This document shows, one piece after another, positions 9,065 through 17,111 of a stretch of DNA of 64,000 nt (its first letter is position 1; the number at the start of each line of letters is the position of its first letter). The notes beneath the pieces are model-generated. The model was given only the letters and a program-made list of their open reading frames with translations, did not search any database and was not told the origin of the DNA. Source of the stretch: Gammaproteobacteria bacterium. Its GTDB lineage: Bacteria > Gemmatimonadota > Gemmatimonadetes > Longimicrobiales > Gaopeijiaceae. A program made the translations under genes and the position numbers. The stretch spans positions 113,025-177,024 of the forward strand of contig JAPPMM010000047.1 of the NCBI GenBank assembly GCA_028819075.1. Reading direction: 5' to 3'.

Positions 9065-10939
9065 ATGAGCGGCTATCGACCTGTTCGACGAGCACAACTA
9101 ATCGGTACCTTCGGTGTTGGAGCGATGGTTGATCTGCCGAATGATGAATCACTGATGGTGGCGGGTCTTGATGTTTGGCCATTCGCGAACGAGACGGTTC
9201 CCCCACAATGGGCCGTCATGGAGGAGCGCTTGGCGACTCGACTCGGCGTGAAGGAACTTCGATTGCCACCGGACTATCGGACCGGGAAGGGAACCGCGTA
9301 CCGGGAAAAGCGCATTCCATCGGTGCGCTTTCCAGGATGGCACTATTGCCCAAGATGCGGTGACATGAAGCGCCTTCCTCTTTTTGCGATGGGACCTAGG
9401 CGATGTTCAGGAATCGGAGATTCCGCGTGTTCCAAGATCGTCGAAAAACGGCGGCCATTCTTGATTCCAGTGCGGATAGTATCGGCCTGCGTGCAGGGGC
9501 ACATTCAAGATTTTCCGTTCGATGAATGGGCGCATGGCGGTGATACGACGGGTCATCGTCTCCGGTATCAGGCTTTCGGGTCATCCGCGTCGCTGAGTGG
9601 CGTGCAGATTCGGTGCCTCGAGTGTGGCAAAAAGCGGAGCTTGGCGGGGTCCTTTGAGTACGCATCGGCGTCGGGGGGCGCCTTGAGTGAGATGGGTCAA
9701 CTCTGTCGGCGTGGTCGTCCTTGGCTGGGGGAAACAGGGAGGAAGGGAGCGTGTGGCCTACACCTGAGGACACTCCAACGGGGCGCCTCCAACGTGTACT
9801 TTCCGTACACCGTGAGTTCGATTTATCTACCGCTGTGGGGGAAGGGAGCGGGAAGGCAGGTGATGCGGGTATTGGAAGACTCCTTCTACTGGGAGCTCCT
9901 GACCGGAGGTCTCATTGATGGGAAGCGCATTGACCCGTTGCGAGTCGACACAATCGCCAAACGTACCGGCGTCGATCCGGTAGCGTTGCGCCAAGCCGCG
10001 GAACAGAAACTCCAAAACAATGCACCGGCGGTACCGACGGAGGAAGATTACCGTAGGGCGGAATACGACGCCTTCATCGCCGGGGAGGGCGGGCGAGATC
10101 GCGACCTACTCGTGGACGTTCTCGACGACGCCCTCCTTTCTAACTGGTGTAAGCGGTACATCCGCCGGGTGTGTCTGGTCCGAAAGCTAAGGGAGACACG
10201 AGCTCTCGCGGGCTTCACTCGTGTTCTTCCCGCAGAAGGCGGGACAGATCCCAGGCTACAACGTCCCAGCGCGTCGGCTAGGCGATGGCTTCCGGCCACC
10301 GTCGTGAGAGGAGAGGGGATCTTCCTAGAGATTCGGCGACGCTCTATCAAGGAATGGCTTGACCGAAAGCCGGAAGCGGAGGAGCGAGCTAAACGATTGG
10401 CGGATGCTTACAACGCAAAACGGTTGGAACGAGGGCAGGCTCCTAGAGTGATTTCGGCCAAGTATCTCTTTCTACACACTCTTGCTCATCTCTTGATCAA
10501 GCAGTTGAGCTTCGACTGTGGCTATGGAAGCGCATCGCTTAGGGAAAGACTCTATTGTGAAACCGCGGAGGGATCAAGACCGATGCAAGGCTTACTGATA
10601 TATACAGCATCGGGTGATTCCGAGGGAACTATGGGGGGACTTGTACGCCAAGGTAAACCAGACCGACTCGAACCGGTACTCCTCGAGACAGTTCGCACAG
10701 CTTCTTGGTGCTCTGCCGACCCGGTGTGCATCGAGAGTCCAGGGCAGGGTACAGACAGTTCGAACTTGGCGGCTTGCCACAGCTGCGCACTAGTTTCGGA
10801 GACCTCATGCGAAGAGGGAAATCGGTTACTGGACAGAGGCATGGTTGTTGGCACCATCAGCGACCCTTCCTTGGGACTGCTTTCCTCTCTTGTTGGCCTG
10901 GGGACACCGAACGACATACAGAGGCGAGATGGCTCCTGA
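9065..10939 (+). CDS. drmB: DISARM protein DrmB (DUF1998)
   Basis: 624 residues. It opens with the typical DrmB start YRPVRRAQLIGTFGVGAMVD. Two zinc-ribbon-like Cys clusters follow (CPRCGDMKR near residue 95 and CLECGKKRS near 184). The C-terminal DUF1998 region contains HTLAHLLIKQLSFDCGYG and GLLIYTASGDSEGTMGGL (about 470-535), and the end has a Cys-rich NLAACHSCALVSETSCEEG. DrmB is the universal partner of DrmA in DISARM. A gggag ribosome-binding site lies about 10 bases upstream of the start. The vsr gene follows after 14 bases. Confidence 0.88.
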   Translation: MSGYRPVRRAQLIGTFGVGAMVDLPNDESLMVAGLDVWPFANETVPPQWAVMEERLATRLGVKELRLPPDYRTGKGTAYREKRIPSVRFPGWHYCPRCGDMKRLPLFAMGPRRCSGIGDSACSKIVEKRRPFLIPVRIVSACVQGHIQDFPFDEWAHGGDTTGHRLRYQAFGSSASLSGVQIRCLECGKKRSLAGSFEYASASGGALSEMGQLCRRGRPWLGETGRKGACGLHLRTLQRGASNVYFPYTVSSIYLPLWGKGAGRQVMRVLEDSFYWELLTGGLIDGKRIDPLRVDTIAKRTGVDPVALRQAAEQKLQNNAPAVPTEEDYRRAEYDAFIAGEGGRDRDLLVDVLDDALLSNWCKRYIRRVCLVRKLRETRALAGFTRVLPAEGGTDPRLQRPSASARRWLPATVVRGEGIFLEIRRRSIKEWLDRKPEAEERAKRLADAYNAKRLERGQAPRVISAKYLFLHTLAHLLIKQLSFDCGYGSASLRERLYCETAEGSRPMQGLLIYTASGDSEGTMGGLVRQGKPDRLEPVLLETVRTASWCSADPVCIESPGQGTDSSNLAACHSCALVSETSCEEGNRLLDRGMVVGTISDPSLGLLSSLVGLGTPNDIQRRDGS

Positions 10940-10953
10940 CCACGGGACACAGG

Positions 10954-11373
10954 ATGGCTGATATATTCGACGCTGAAAAAAGAAGTGAAATCATGTCCAG
11001 CATTCGCGGCCGTGACACCAAACCCGAGCTAGTCGTTCGTCGGATCGCCCACAGGCTTGGGTTTCGGTTCAGGCTTCACCGGAAGGATCTCCCCGGTTGT
11101 CCCGACATCGTGTTTCCTAGGTATCAAGCTGTGATCATGGTACACGGATGTTTCTGGCACCGACACCAGAATTGCAAATTCGCCTACAGCCCCAAGTCCC
11201 GTATTCAATTCTGGGAGAAGAAGTTCGAAGACAACGTTTCCAGGGACCGCCGGAATGAGGGGGCCTTGAATGATCTCGGCTGGAGGACGCTGGTAATCTG
11301 GGAATGCGAAACCAAGGATCCAGCGGCCGTGGCGGCACGAATCGTAGCCTACTTGCGGGAATCGAACCGTTGA
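10954..11373 (+). CDS. vsr: Very short patch repair (Vsr) endonuclease
   Basis: 139 residues, normal for the family. It shows the Vsr core: RSEIMSSIRGRDTKPELVVR at the start, LPGCPDIVFPRY with the catalytic Asp, and VHGCFWHRHQNC with the conserved HGCFWH and zinc-ligand residues. A longer frame opens further upstream inside drmB, but only the ATG at 10954 places the conserved start correctly. Vsr nicks next to the T of T:G mismatches produced by deamination of 5-methylcytosine, so it fits the neighbouring C5 methyltransferase. It is the last gene of the plus-strand defence operon and faces the methyltransferase. A direct restriction role is possible but unproven. Confidence 0.88.
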   Translation: MADIFDAEKRSEIMSSIRGRDTKPELVVRRIAHRLGFRFRLHRKDLPGCPDIVFPRYQAVIMVHGCFWHRHQNCKFAYSPKSRIQFWEKKFEDNVSRDRRNEGALNDLGWRTLVIWECETKDPAAVAARIVAYLRESNR

Positions 11374-11388
11374 CGGCTAGGCGTCAAC
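11369..11388. terminator. Hairpin between convergent vsr and methyltransferase genes
   Basis: The bases gttgacg (11369-11375) and cgtcaac (11382-11388) form a perfect 7-bp stem with a 6-base loop that covers the vsr stop codon. Its place between convergent genes suggests a terminator, but neither strand has a clear T-tract. Confidence 0.35.
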
Positions 11389-11462
11389 TATCTCGGAACA
11401 TCCCTCAGGCGGCTGGTTGCCCGGTGGAAATATCAATCGACTTCGCTTCCGTCACTGTTGGA

Positions 11463-13067
11463 TCAACGGGGCCACCCGTTACTTGTTGCAAACCGCTTTG
11501 CTGACCTGCGGCATTCGTCAAATACCGCCGATACCCTTCCAGCAATCTGCTGTGCAAGATACGGTGGTACCGCATTCCCGACCTGCACATATTGCTGCGT
11601 CCGTCCGCCGCAGAAGAAGTAGTTGTCCGGAAAAGTCTGCAGACGAGCAGCCTCTCGAACCGTGAGGCTGCGGCATTGAGCGGGATCTGGGTGAATGAAG
11701 TAGTGGCCATCCTTCGAGATGTGACTCGTGACGGTCCGGGAAGGCAGTTCGCGGACCTGCACTCGGAACCGATCAGCGAACTTCCCGGTTGCCCAGTTGA
11801 CGTGATTGGGCGCAAGCTCCATCGGGAAATCCGCGGACTTCGGTGATCGCCCCTTCGCTCGTGCGAAAGCTGCGGCGAAAAGATAGCGTGCCAAGTCCTC
11901 GGCCATATGTCCCCTGGCTTGGTTGTTTGGAAGCCTGCATAGCTTAGTATCGACAATCCAATCGCGAAGACTGCTCGGGCACGACAAGGACTCCGTATCT
12001 CCAACCGCGTCACCGTACGGTGGCAGTGGCCCTCGTGTCGTTCTGAGTGCGCTCGCGAGCGCATCATCGAACAGCGACTCATGCTCCTTTGTCATGGCCG
12101 GCCAAGGAATGCTCCGAATCAATCTGCACGCCGATGCCACGGCAGCCTTCCATCCCTCACCACTATCACCACGGCTGAGACGGCTGCGAAGTACAGGCAT
12201 GCCGCCGATCACATCGTCCACCGGAACAGTTCTCGTACCTTTCTGGAGGCGTAGGAGATCAGTCGGAAAAAGGTCCGCGACATCTCTCCTGACACACACT
12301 ACGAAGACCCGATGTCGCGCCTGCGGCACCCCGTGTTCTTCGGCACGAACGAGGAAGTCCTTGGGATCTTGGTCCTGTTCCCACAGACAGCCACCATTCC
12401 GCGGAGTCAAAGCAAATAGCCGATAGCGGAGGGTGGCACCTGCATCCCGCAGACTTGCCATCACGTACCGGAAAATCGGCTGGCCCTGGTGCCGTGCAGA
12501 GAGCATCCCCTTCACATTCTCCATGATGGCAACGGCGGGTTGAAGCCTTTCGAGTACGTTCACATAATCACGATACAGGAACTGGCGTTCATCCTTGTTC
12601 GGATCATAGGCCGCATTCCCAGCATTGCGAGCTCTCCCGACGAGCGAATATGACTGACAAGGCGGTCCACCAAGAAGCACAGTCCTCCCGCCGTGCCGTC
12701 GTCGAATCCGCTGCACCCGCGCCATGACGACACTGGTTGCCTCGGAAGTTCCAAGTTTCAGCCGAAGGGTCTCGTTACCAGCATCGAGCCATTTCTCGGG
12801 ATAGAGTTTCTTCCAGTTTGGTTCATCCTTGGCTCCGCGGTTCAGGAAATCATAGTATTCGATAGGGAGTTCTGCCGATGGGAACTTCCGTAGGAACGCG
12901 CGCAGGACCAGCGTCCGGTGTGCCGATGGCTCCGTCTCGACCGAGAGTGCGATGCGGAAGCGGGGGTGTCCGCCGGACTCCCGATACCCAGCAAACCCTT
13001 CGGCAAGCCCACCGGGGCCGGAGAACAGGTCGATGACGGGAACCTCGGGCGTCACCTTTGGTTTCAC
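11463..13067 (-). CDS. drmMII: DNA cytosine-C5 methyltransferase, DISARM DrmMII-like
   Basis: 534 residues from a GTG start. The C5-methyltransferase motifs are all present: I (DLFSGPGGLAEGF, residues 13-25), IV (GGPPCQSYS with catalytic Cys137), VI (MENVKG, 182-187), VIII (QARHRVFVV, about 249-257), then a target-recognition region of about 180 residues, IX (LTVREAARLQTFP) and X (QVGNAVPPYLAQQI). In class 2 DISARM this enzyme marks host DNA as self. Here it is transcribed toward the rest of the system rather than with it. Presence of Vsr next door supports 5mC, not N4mC, as its product. The recognition sequence cannot be read from the protein. Confidence 0.88.
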   Translation of the reverse strand: MKPKVTPEVPVIDLFSGPGGLAEGFAGYRESGGHPRFRIALSVETEPSAHRTLVLRAFLRKFPSAELPIEYYDFLNRGAKDEPNWKKLYPEKWLDAGNETLRLKLGTSEATSVVMARVQRIRRRHGGRTVLLGGPPCQSYSLVGRARNAGNAAYDPNKDERQFLYRDYVNVLERLQPAVAIMENVKGMLSARHQGQPIFRYVMASLRDAGATLRYRLFALTPRNGGCLWEQDQDPKDFLVRAEEHGVPQARHRVFVVCVRRDVADLFPTDLLRLQKGTRTVPVDDVIGGMPVLRSRLSRGDSGEGWKAAVASACRLIRSIPWPAMTKEHESLFDDALASALRTTRGPLPPYGDAVGDTESLSCPSSLRDWIVDTKLCRLPNNQARGHMAEDLARYLFAAAFARAKGRSPKSADFPMELAPNHVNWATGKFADRFRVQVRELPSRTVTSHISKDGHYFIHPDPAQCRSLTVREAARLQTFPDNYFFCGGRTQQYVQVGNAVPPYLAQQIAGRVSAVFDECRRSAKRFATSNGWPR

Positions 13068-13195
13068 TCGACCTCGGCGCGTTTCACCGGTAGAGGTCTC
13101 CTACACAGATAGGACACGTCATCCACAGCATGGTCGAGTGAATACTGTTCTGGACGGGGCTCGCAGGCAACTCGGCGACTCATGACGGCCGGCTC

Positions 13196-14323
13196 TCACC
13201 ACCTCCCCTCCCCCAACCCGAACCCCTCCACCCCCCACTTCCCTGCCTCCCCCAAACAAAAGTCCGCCATCACCCGCCCGATCACGCTGCAGAACTTGTA
13301 GCCGTGGCCGGAGAAGCCGGCGGCGATGAACGCGTCGTCCACGGTCGGGTGGCGGTCCAGGATGAAGTGCTCGTCGGGGCTGGTGGTGAACATGCACGCC
13401 ACCATACGGCGGGTGGGGCCGTTCGCCTCCGGGAAGTAGGCCGCGACTCCCTCGCGTACGCCGGCTTCGTCCTCCGGGGAAATTTCCCGGTCCAGGCGGT
13501 CCGGGTCGGGTACGGGCTGCACGCGAAGATGATACTTGCCGATCTTGAACCCCTCGCCGCGGTCGCTGGGGAAGCCGTAGTAGCGTCCCAGCGGGGCCTG
13601 CAGCACGAAGATCGGGAACCGCTCCGGCTCGAACGGCGCCGCGTTCAGGGGCTCCGTCCAGAGCATCGTCTGGCGCTCGGGCCGGCACAGGGGCGCGAGT
13701 TCCGGCACCAGTCGGCCCGCCCACGCGCCGGCGGTGAACACCAGCTTCCTGGCCTCGTAGGTGCCGCTTGCCGTCTCCACGCGGAAGCCCGACGCGCGCT
13801 TCTCCCACCCGCGCACCGGCGACTCGGTCACGATCTCGGCGCCCAGGTCGCGCGCCGCGGCGGCATGCGCCCGGATCGCCACCTCCGAGCGCACGTAGCC
13901 GGCGTCCGCCTGGTAGATGGCCCGCAGCGATTCGGGGACCCGGTAGCCGGGGAAGCGCCGGTTGACCTCCGCGCCGTCGAGCTCCTCGAAGGGGATGCCG
14001 TGCTCGAGGCACGAGCGCCGGGAGTTCTCGACCTTGGGGCTGTCGGGCGGTCCGATGTCGAGACCGCCGGTCACCACCAGGATCGACTCGCCCGTGGCCT
14101 CCTCCAGCTCCCGCCAGTATCGATACGCGGCCCGGAGCAGCGGCACGTACTGCGGTCCCTCGGAGTACGCCAGGCGGATGATGCGCGTGGACCCGTGCGA
14201 GGAGCCGAACGCGTGCGGGACCGTGAACTGCTCCAGGCCCAGCACCCTGCGGCCGCTCCGCGCGAGCTGGTAGACCGTGGCGCTGCCCATCCCGCCCACG
14301 CCGATCACGATGACGTCGTACAT
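13196..14323 (-). CDS. Monomeric sarcosine oxidase / N-methyltryptophan oxidase-like FAD enzyme
   Basis: 375 residues, the usual size for this family. N-terminal dinucleotide-binding motif VIVIGVGGMGS, then EQFTVPHAFGSSHGSTRIIR as in MSOX/SolA proteins. Near the C-terminus MVACMFTTSPDEHFILDRHP holds Cys310, the position of the covalent FAD attachment, and AAGFSGHGYKF is the substrate-site loop. Members oxidise N-methylated amino acids to the demethylated amino acid, formaldehyde and peroxide; the exact substrate is not predictable. It is divergent from the SDR gene with a 53-bp gap. Codon use is strongly GC-biased, marking the return to core sequence after the island. Confidence 0.8.
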   Translation of the reverse strand: MYDVIVIGVGGMGSATVYQLARSGRRVLGLEQFTVPHAFGSSHGSTRIIRLAYSEGPQYVPLLRAAYRYWRELEEATGESILVVTGGLDIGPPDSPKVENSRRSCLEHGIPFEELDGAEVNRRFPGYRVPESLRAIYQADAGYVRSEVAIRAHAAAARDLGAEIVTESPVRGWEKRASGFRVETASGTYEARKLVFTAGAWAGRLVPELAPLCRPERQTMLWTEPLNAAPFEPERFPIFVLQAPLGRYYGFPSDRGEGFKIGKYHLRVQPVPDPDRLDREISPEDEAGVREGVAAYFPEANGPTRRMVACMFTTSPDEHFILDRHPTVDDAFIAAGFSGHGYKFCSVIGRVMADFCLGEAGKWGVEGFGLGEGRW

Positions 14324-14376
14324 TCTTTCCCTTTCCCCTCATCGGGGCTCCGAGACGCGCACGGTACGCGAAACTG

Positions 14377-15525
14377 ATGATGGCGAAGATGCACTCCCCT
14401 CCGCGGCGGCAACAGTCCGGCGAACCCATCCCGGGTCCGGCCCTGGTCACGGGCGCCAACGGCTACGTCGCGTCGTGGGTGGTCAGGCGGCTCCTCGAAC
14501 GCGGCTTCGACGTCCGCGCCACCGTGCGCGATCCCGCAGATCCCCGGAAGACGGAACACCTGCTGGCGATGGCCGGGGAGCTTCCCGGCACGCCGTCGCT
14601 CTTCCGGGCGGATCTGATGGAGCGCGGCGGGTTCGACCGGGCCATGGCGGGATGCGCCCTCGTCTTCCACATCGCCTCGCCCGTCGTCGTGCGCGGAGTC
14701 GAGGATCCGGTGCGCCAGCTCATCGAGCCCGCGACCCGGGGCACCCGCCACGTGCTGGAGGCGGCCAACGGGACCCCGTCGGTGCGGCGCGTCGTCCTCA
14801 CCTCCAGCGTCTCGGCCATCTATGGAGACACGAGGGACCTCGGGCGCATCGAGGCGGACCGCTTCGACGAGAGCCACTGGAACGAGACCAGCAGCGAGCG
14901 CCATCTGCCGTACTCGTACGCCAAGACCGAGGCCGAGCGCCTGGCTTGGCGCATCGCCGGGAAGCAGGACCGATGGGACCTGGTCGTCGTCAATCCCGGG
15001 CTGGTGCTCGGGCCCTCCCTCGACCCGCACTCAAGCCCGGAGAGCGTCCAGCTCATGCGCGAACTCGGCAACGGCAGCCTGCGCCTGGGCGTGGCCCACG
15101 TCGAATTCGGGATCGTCGACGTGCGCGACGTCGCCGAGGGCCACCTGCGCGCGGGACTGATCCCGGAAGCGAGCGGGCGCCACATCCTGGTCAGCGAGAC
15201 GATGGGCCTCCCCGAAGTCGTCCGGGTCCTGCGGAGCCATTTCGGCAGCCGCTTCCCCTTCCCGCGCTTCACCGCTCCCAAGCTGGTGGCCACGCTGTTC
15301 TCGCCTCTGCTGGGGGTGCCGCGGAGGCTGGTCTGGCGCAACGCGGGGCATCCGCTGTGCTTCGACAACGGATACGCGAAGTCGGATCTGGGGATGAGCT
15401 TTCGGCCGGCCGCGGAAGCGATCGTGGATCACTTCCAGCAGTTGCTGGATGATGGGTTGGTGGAGGAGCCGGGGCGGTGCCTTTCCATTCACGGTGTGAA
15501 TGATTATCATTCGCGCTATGAATAA
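14377..15525 (+). CDS. Extended short-chain dehydrogenase (dihydroflavonol-4-reductase-like)
   Basis: 382 residues at most. The NAD(P)-binding motif TGANGYVASWVVRRLLERG is near the N-terminus, DLMERGGFDRAMAGCALVFH follows, and the catalytic YSYAK (Tyr-x-x-x-Lys) is preceded by LTSSVSAIYGD. This pattern matches the NAD-dependent epimerase/dihydroflavonol reductase group of extended SDRs. In-frame ATGs at 14380 and 14389 are alternative starts. The 3' end contains the palindrome at 15498-15512 and overlaps the start of the following ATPase gene. Substrate unknown. Confidence 0.75.
   Translation: MMAKMHSPPRRQQSGEPIPGPALVTGANGYVASWVVRRLLERGFDVRATVRDPADPRKTEHLLAMAGELPGTPSLFRADLMERGGFDRAMAGCALVFHIASPVVVRGVEDPVRQLIEPATRGTRHVLEAANGTPSVRRVVLTSSVSAIYGDTRDLGRIEADRFDESHWNETSSERHLPYSYAKTEAERLAWRIAGKQDRWDLVVVNPGLVLGPSLDPHSSPESVQLMRELGNGSLRLGVAHVEFGIVDVRDVAEGHLRAGLIPEASGRHILVSETMGLPEVVRVLRSHFGSRFPFPRFTAPKLVATLFSPLLGVPRRLVWRNAGHPLCFDNGYAKSDLGMSFRPAAEAIVDHFQQLLDDGLVEEPGRCLSIHGVNDYHSRYE
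15498..15512. promoter_or_regulatory. Perfect 7-1-7 palindrome resembling a Fur box
   Basis: The 15 bases gaatgattatcattc are a perfect inverted repeat around one central base. The inner 13 match the centre of the classical Fur consensus (AATGAT-N-ATCATT). It sits in the last codons of the SDR gene and just before the preferred start of the DUF4143 ATPase (15518), where a repressor could act on the ATPase. It could also be chance within coding sequence. Confidence 0.35.
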
Positions 15526-16777
15526 TCTCCCGCTCCCCCGCGCTGTTTCCGGCACCCTCGACAGCATGATGCGCGTCATGCCAGCCGTCGTCGTGGCGGG
15601 AGCCCGCCAGACGGGAAAGAGCACGCTCGCCCGCGCGTTAGACCGATCACCACAGGCTGACGGGTCCGTACAAGCGGCGGGCGATAGCCGCCGATACCTG
15701 TCGCTCGACGATCTGGACGTTCTCGACCTGGCGCGCCGCGACCCCGATGCGCTGGTGCGAGGCAGCCAGCCGGTGACCCTCGACGAGGTTCAGCGCGAGC
15801 CGGACCTCCTGAGCGCCGTCAAGCGAGAGATCGACCGGGAGCGTCGACCGGGACGGTTCCTACTCACCGGGTCCGCCAATCTGCTTCTGATGCGGCGGGT
15901 ATCGGAGTCATTGGCGGGCCGCGCCAGCTATCTCACCCTCTGGCCGATGACGCGCCGAGAGCAACTGGGACTTGGCCGGTGCGGTATCTGGGAGAACCTG
16001 GTCAAGTCTCCTGACCAGGATTGGCTCGATGTAGTGACGGAGCATCCCGCGGATCCCGAGGACTGGCGGGCGCTCGCGCGACGCGGCGGTTTCCCCGTTC
16101 CCGCCGTCCATCTCGATGCTCCGGCCGAGCGGGCGATCTGGTTCGATGGATACGTGCGGACCTATCTGGAGCGGGATCTGCAGGCTCTTTCGTCGATCGC
16201 GGCTCTTCCGGACTTTCGGCGGCTCATGCGCGCGGCGGCCCTGCGCCTTGGTGCGTTGCTCAATCAGACCGAGTTGGGCCGGGATATCGGCGTTCCGCAG
16301 CCGACGGTTCACCGCTGGCTGAACCTGCTCGAAACCTCGTACCTGCTCGCGCGGATCCCCGCCTATTCGGTGAATCGCACCAAGAGGCTGATCAAGTCTC
16401 CGAAGCTGTACTGGAGCGACACGGGTCTGGCGATGTACCTGTCCCAGGAGGACGGGCCCCGGGGAGCCCACCTGGAGAACCTGGTGCTTCAGGATCTGCT
16501 GGCATGGCGAGACTCCCGGCCCCGGCGCGCCGAAGTGTTGCACTGGCGCACGACCACCGGTGAGGAGGTGGACTTCGTGATCGAGGTGGACGGGTCGGTG
16601 CTACCCATTGAGGTGAAGGCCACCAGGCGCCCTCGCCTCGGCGACACCGCAGGTCTGCGTGCGTTCCGTGCGGAGTACCACCGGACCACGCGAGCCGGCC
16701 TGCTGCTACACGGCGGGGACTCGGTGGAGTGGATCACTCCCGGGGTGCTGGCAGTGCCGTGGTGGAGGGTGATCTGA
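15518..16777 (+). CDS. AAA-type ATPase with DUF4143 domain
   Basis: About 419 residues. P-loop AGARQTGKST near residue 30, a Walker B-like VTLDEVQREPDLL and sensor-like FLLTGSANLLLM, typical of the AAA_14/DUF4143 ATPases. The C-terminal DUF4143 part has YLERDLQAL, a winged-helix-like QTELGRDIGVPQPTVHRWLN, KLYWSDTGLAMYL and the restriction-enzyme-fold motif EVDFVIEVDG...IEVKAT. An in-frame ATG at 15500 is an alternative start lying inside the Fur-like palindrome; neither has a clear Shine-Dalgarno. The cellular role of this widespread family is not established. The gene overlaps the end of the SDR gene. Confidence 0.8.
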   Translation: MNNLPLPRAVSGTLDSMMRVMPAVVVAGARQTGKSTLARALDRSPQADGSVQAAGDSRRYLSLDDLDVLDLARRDPDALVRGSQPVTLDEVQREPDLLSAVKREIDRERRPGRFLLTGSANLLLMRRVSESLAGRASYLTLWPMTRREQLGLGRCGIWENLVKSPDQDWLDVVTEHPADPEDWRALARRGGFPVPAVHLDAPAERAIWFDGYVRTYLERDLQALSSIAALPDFRRLMRAAALRLGALLNQTELGRDIGVPQPTVHRWLNLLETSYLLARIPAYSVNRTKRLIKSPKLYWSDTGLAMYLSQEDGPRGAHLENLVLQDLLAWRDSRPRRAEVLHWRTTTGEEVDFVIEVDGSVLPIEVKATRRPRLGDTAGLRAFRAEYHRTTRAGLLLHGGDSVEWITPGVLAVPWWRVI

Positions 16778-16787
16778 TCCGGCCAAT

Positions 16788-16856
16788 TGTCGGTTAGACG
16801 TGCGGCTATGTGTCGGTTAGGCACGCGTCCATGTGTCGGTTAGGCGAGGCCGGTCA
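16788..16856. repeat. Three tandem 23-bp repeats (tgtcggttag units)
   Basis: The 10-mer tgtcggttag recurs at 16788, 16811 and 16834, exactly 23 bases apart; the remaining 13 bases of each unit are partly conserved. Multiple short direct repeats of this size are typical of the ends of IS21-family elements, so this may be a leftover transposon end, but no transposase is nearby. Confidence 0.55.
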
Positions 16857-16890
16857 TGAGCAAGGTAGGTATCGCCGGGGCTGATGTGGC

Positions 16891-17094
16891 TCAAAACGGG
16901 TTTTCTGCGGCCCAGTCGGCGCGGGCAGAGGCCGCCAGGTCAGCCCAGCCCTCGTCCTCGGCAGAGCCCTCCTCGTCAACATGGGCGACGGATGGTCGGT
17001 CGACAGGCTTCCGGTCCCCGTGCCGCTCATGGAGACGTTCGCTGGCGCAAGACTCTTGACGCTCGCCGGCCCCCGGCGAGGTTGATGACTTCAT
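16891..17094 (-). CDS. Doubtful small ORF, possible decayed antitoxin
   Basis: 67 residues from ATG 17094, with agaggga a few bases upstream. The acidic C-terminal half (HVDEEGSAEDEGWADL, then AASARADWAAENPF) resembles the tails of some toxin-antitoxin antitoxins. The N-terminal half looks like a shifted frame, so this may be a remnant. It lies between the tandem repeats and the BNR gene within a 334-bp stretch that otherwise holds no gene. Not recognised with any confidence. Confidence 0.25.
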   Translation of the reverse strand: MKSSTSPGAGERQESCASERLHERHGDRKPVDRPSVAHVDEEGSAEDEGWADLAASARADWAAENPF

Positions 17095-17111
17095 TCGGAT
17101 TCCCTCTTCCC

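Noticed and set aside
1258..13067. DrmC (phospholipase-D) gene in the defence island
   Set aside because: No protein with paired HxKxxxxD motifs was found; every gap between the defence genes is under 130 bases.
16788..16856. CRISPR array
   Set aside because: Only three 10-bp repeats with 13-bp spacers and no cas genes; too short for a CRISPR array.
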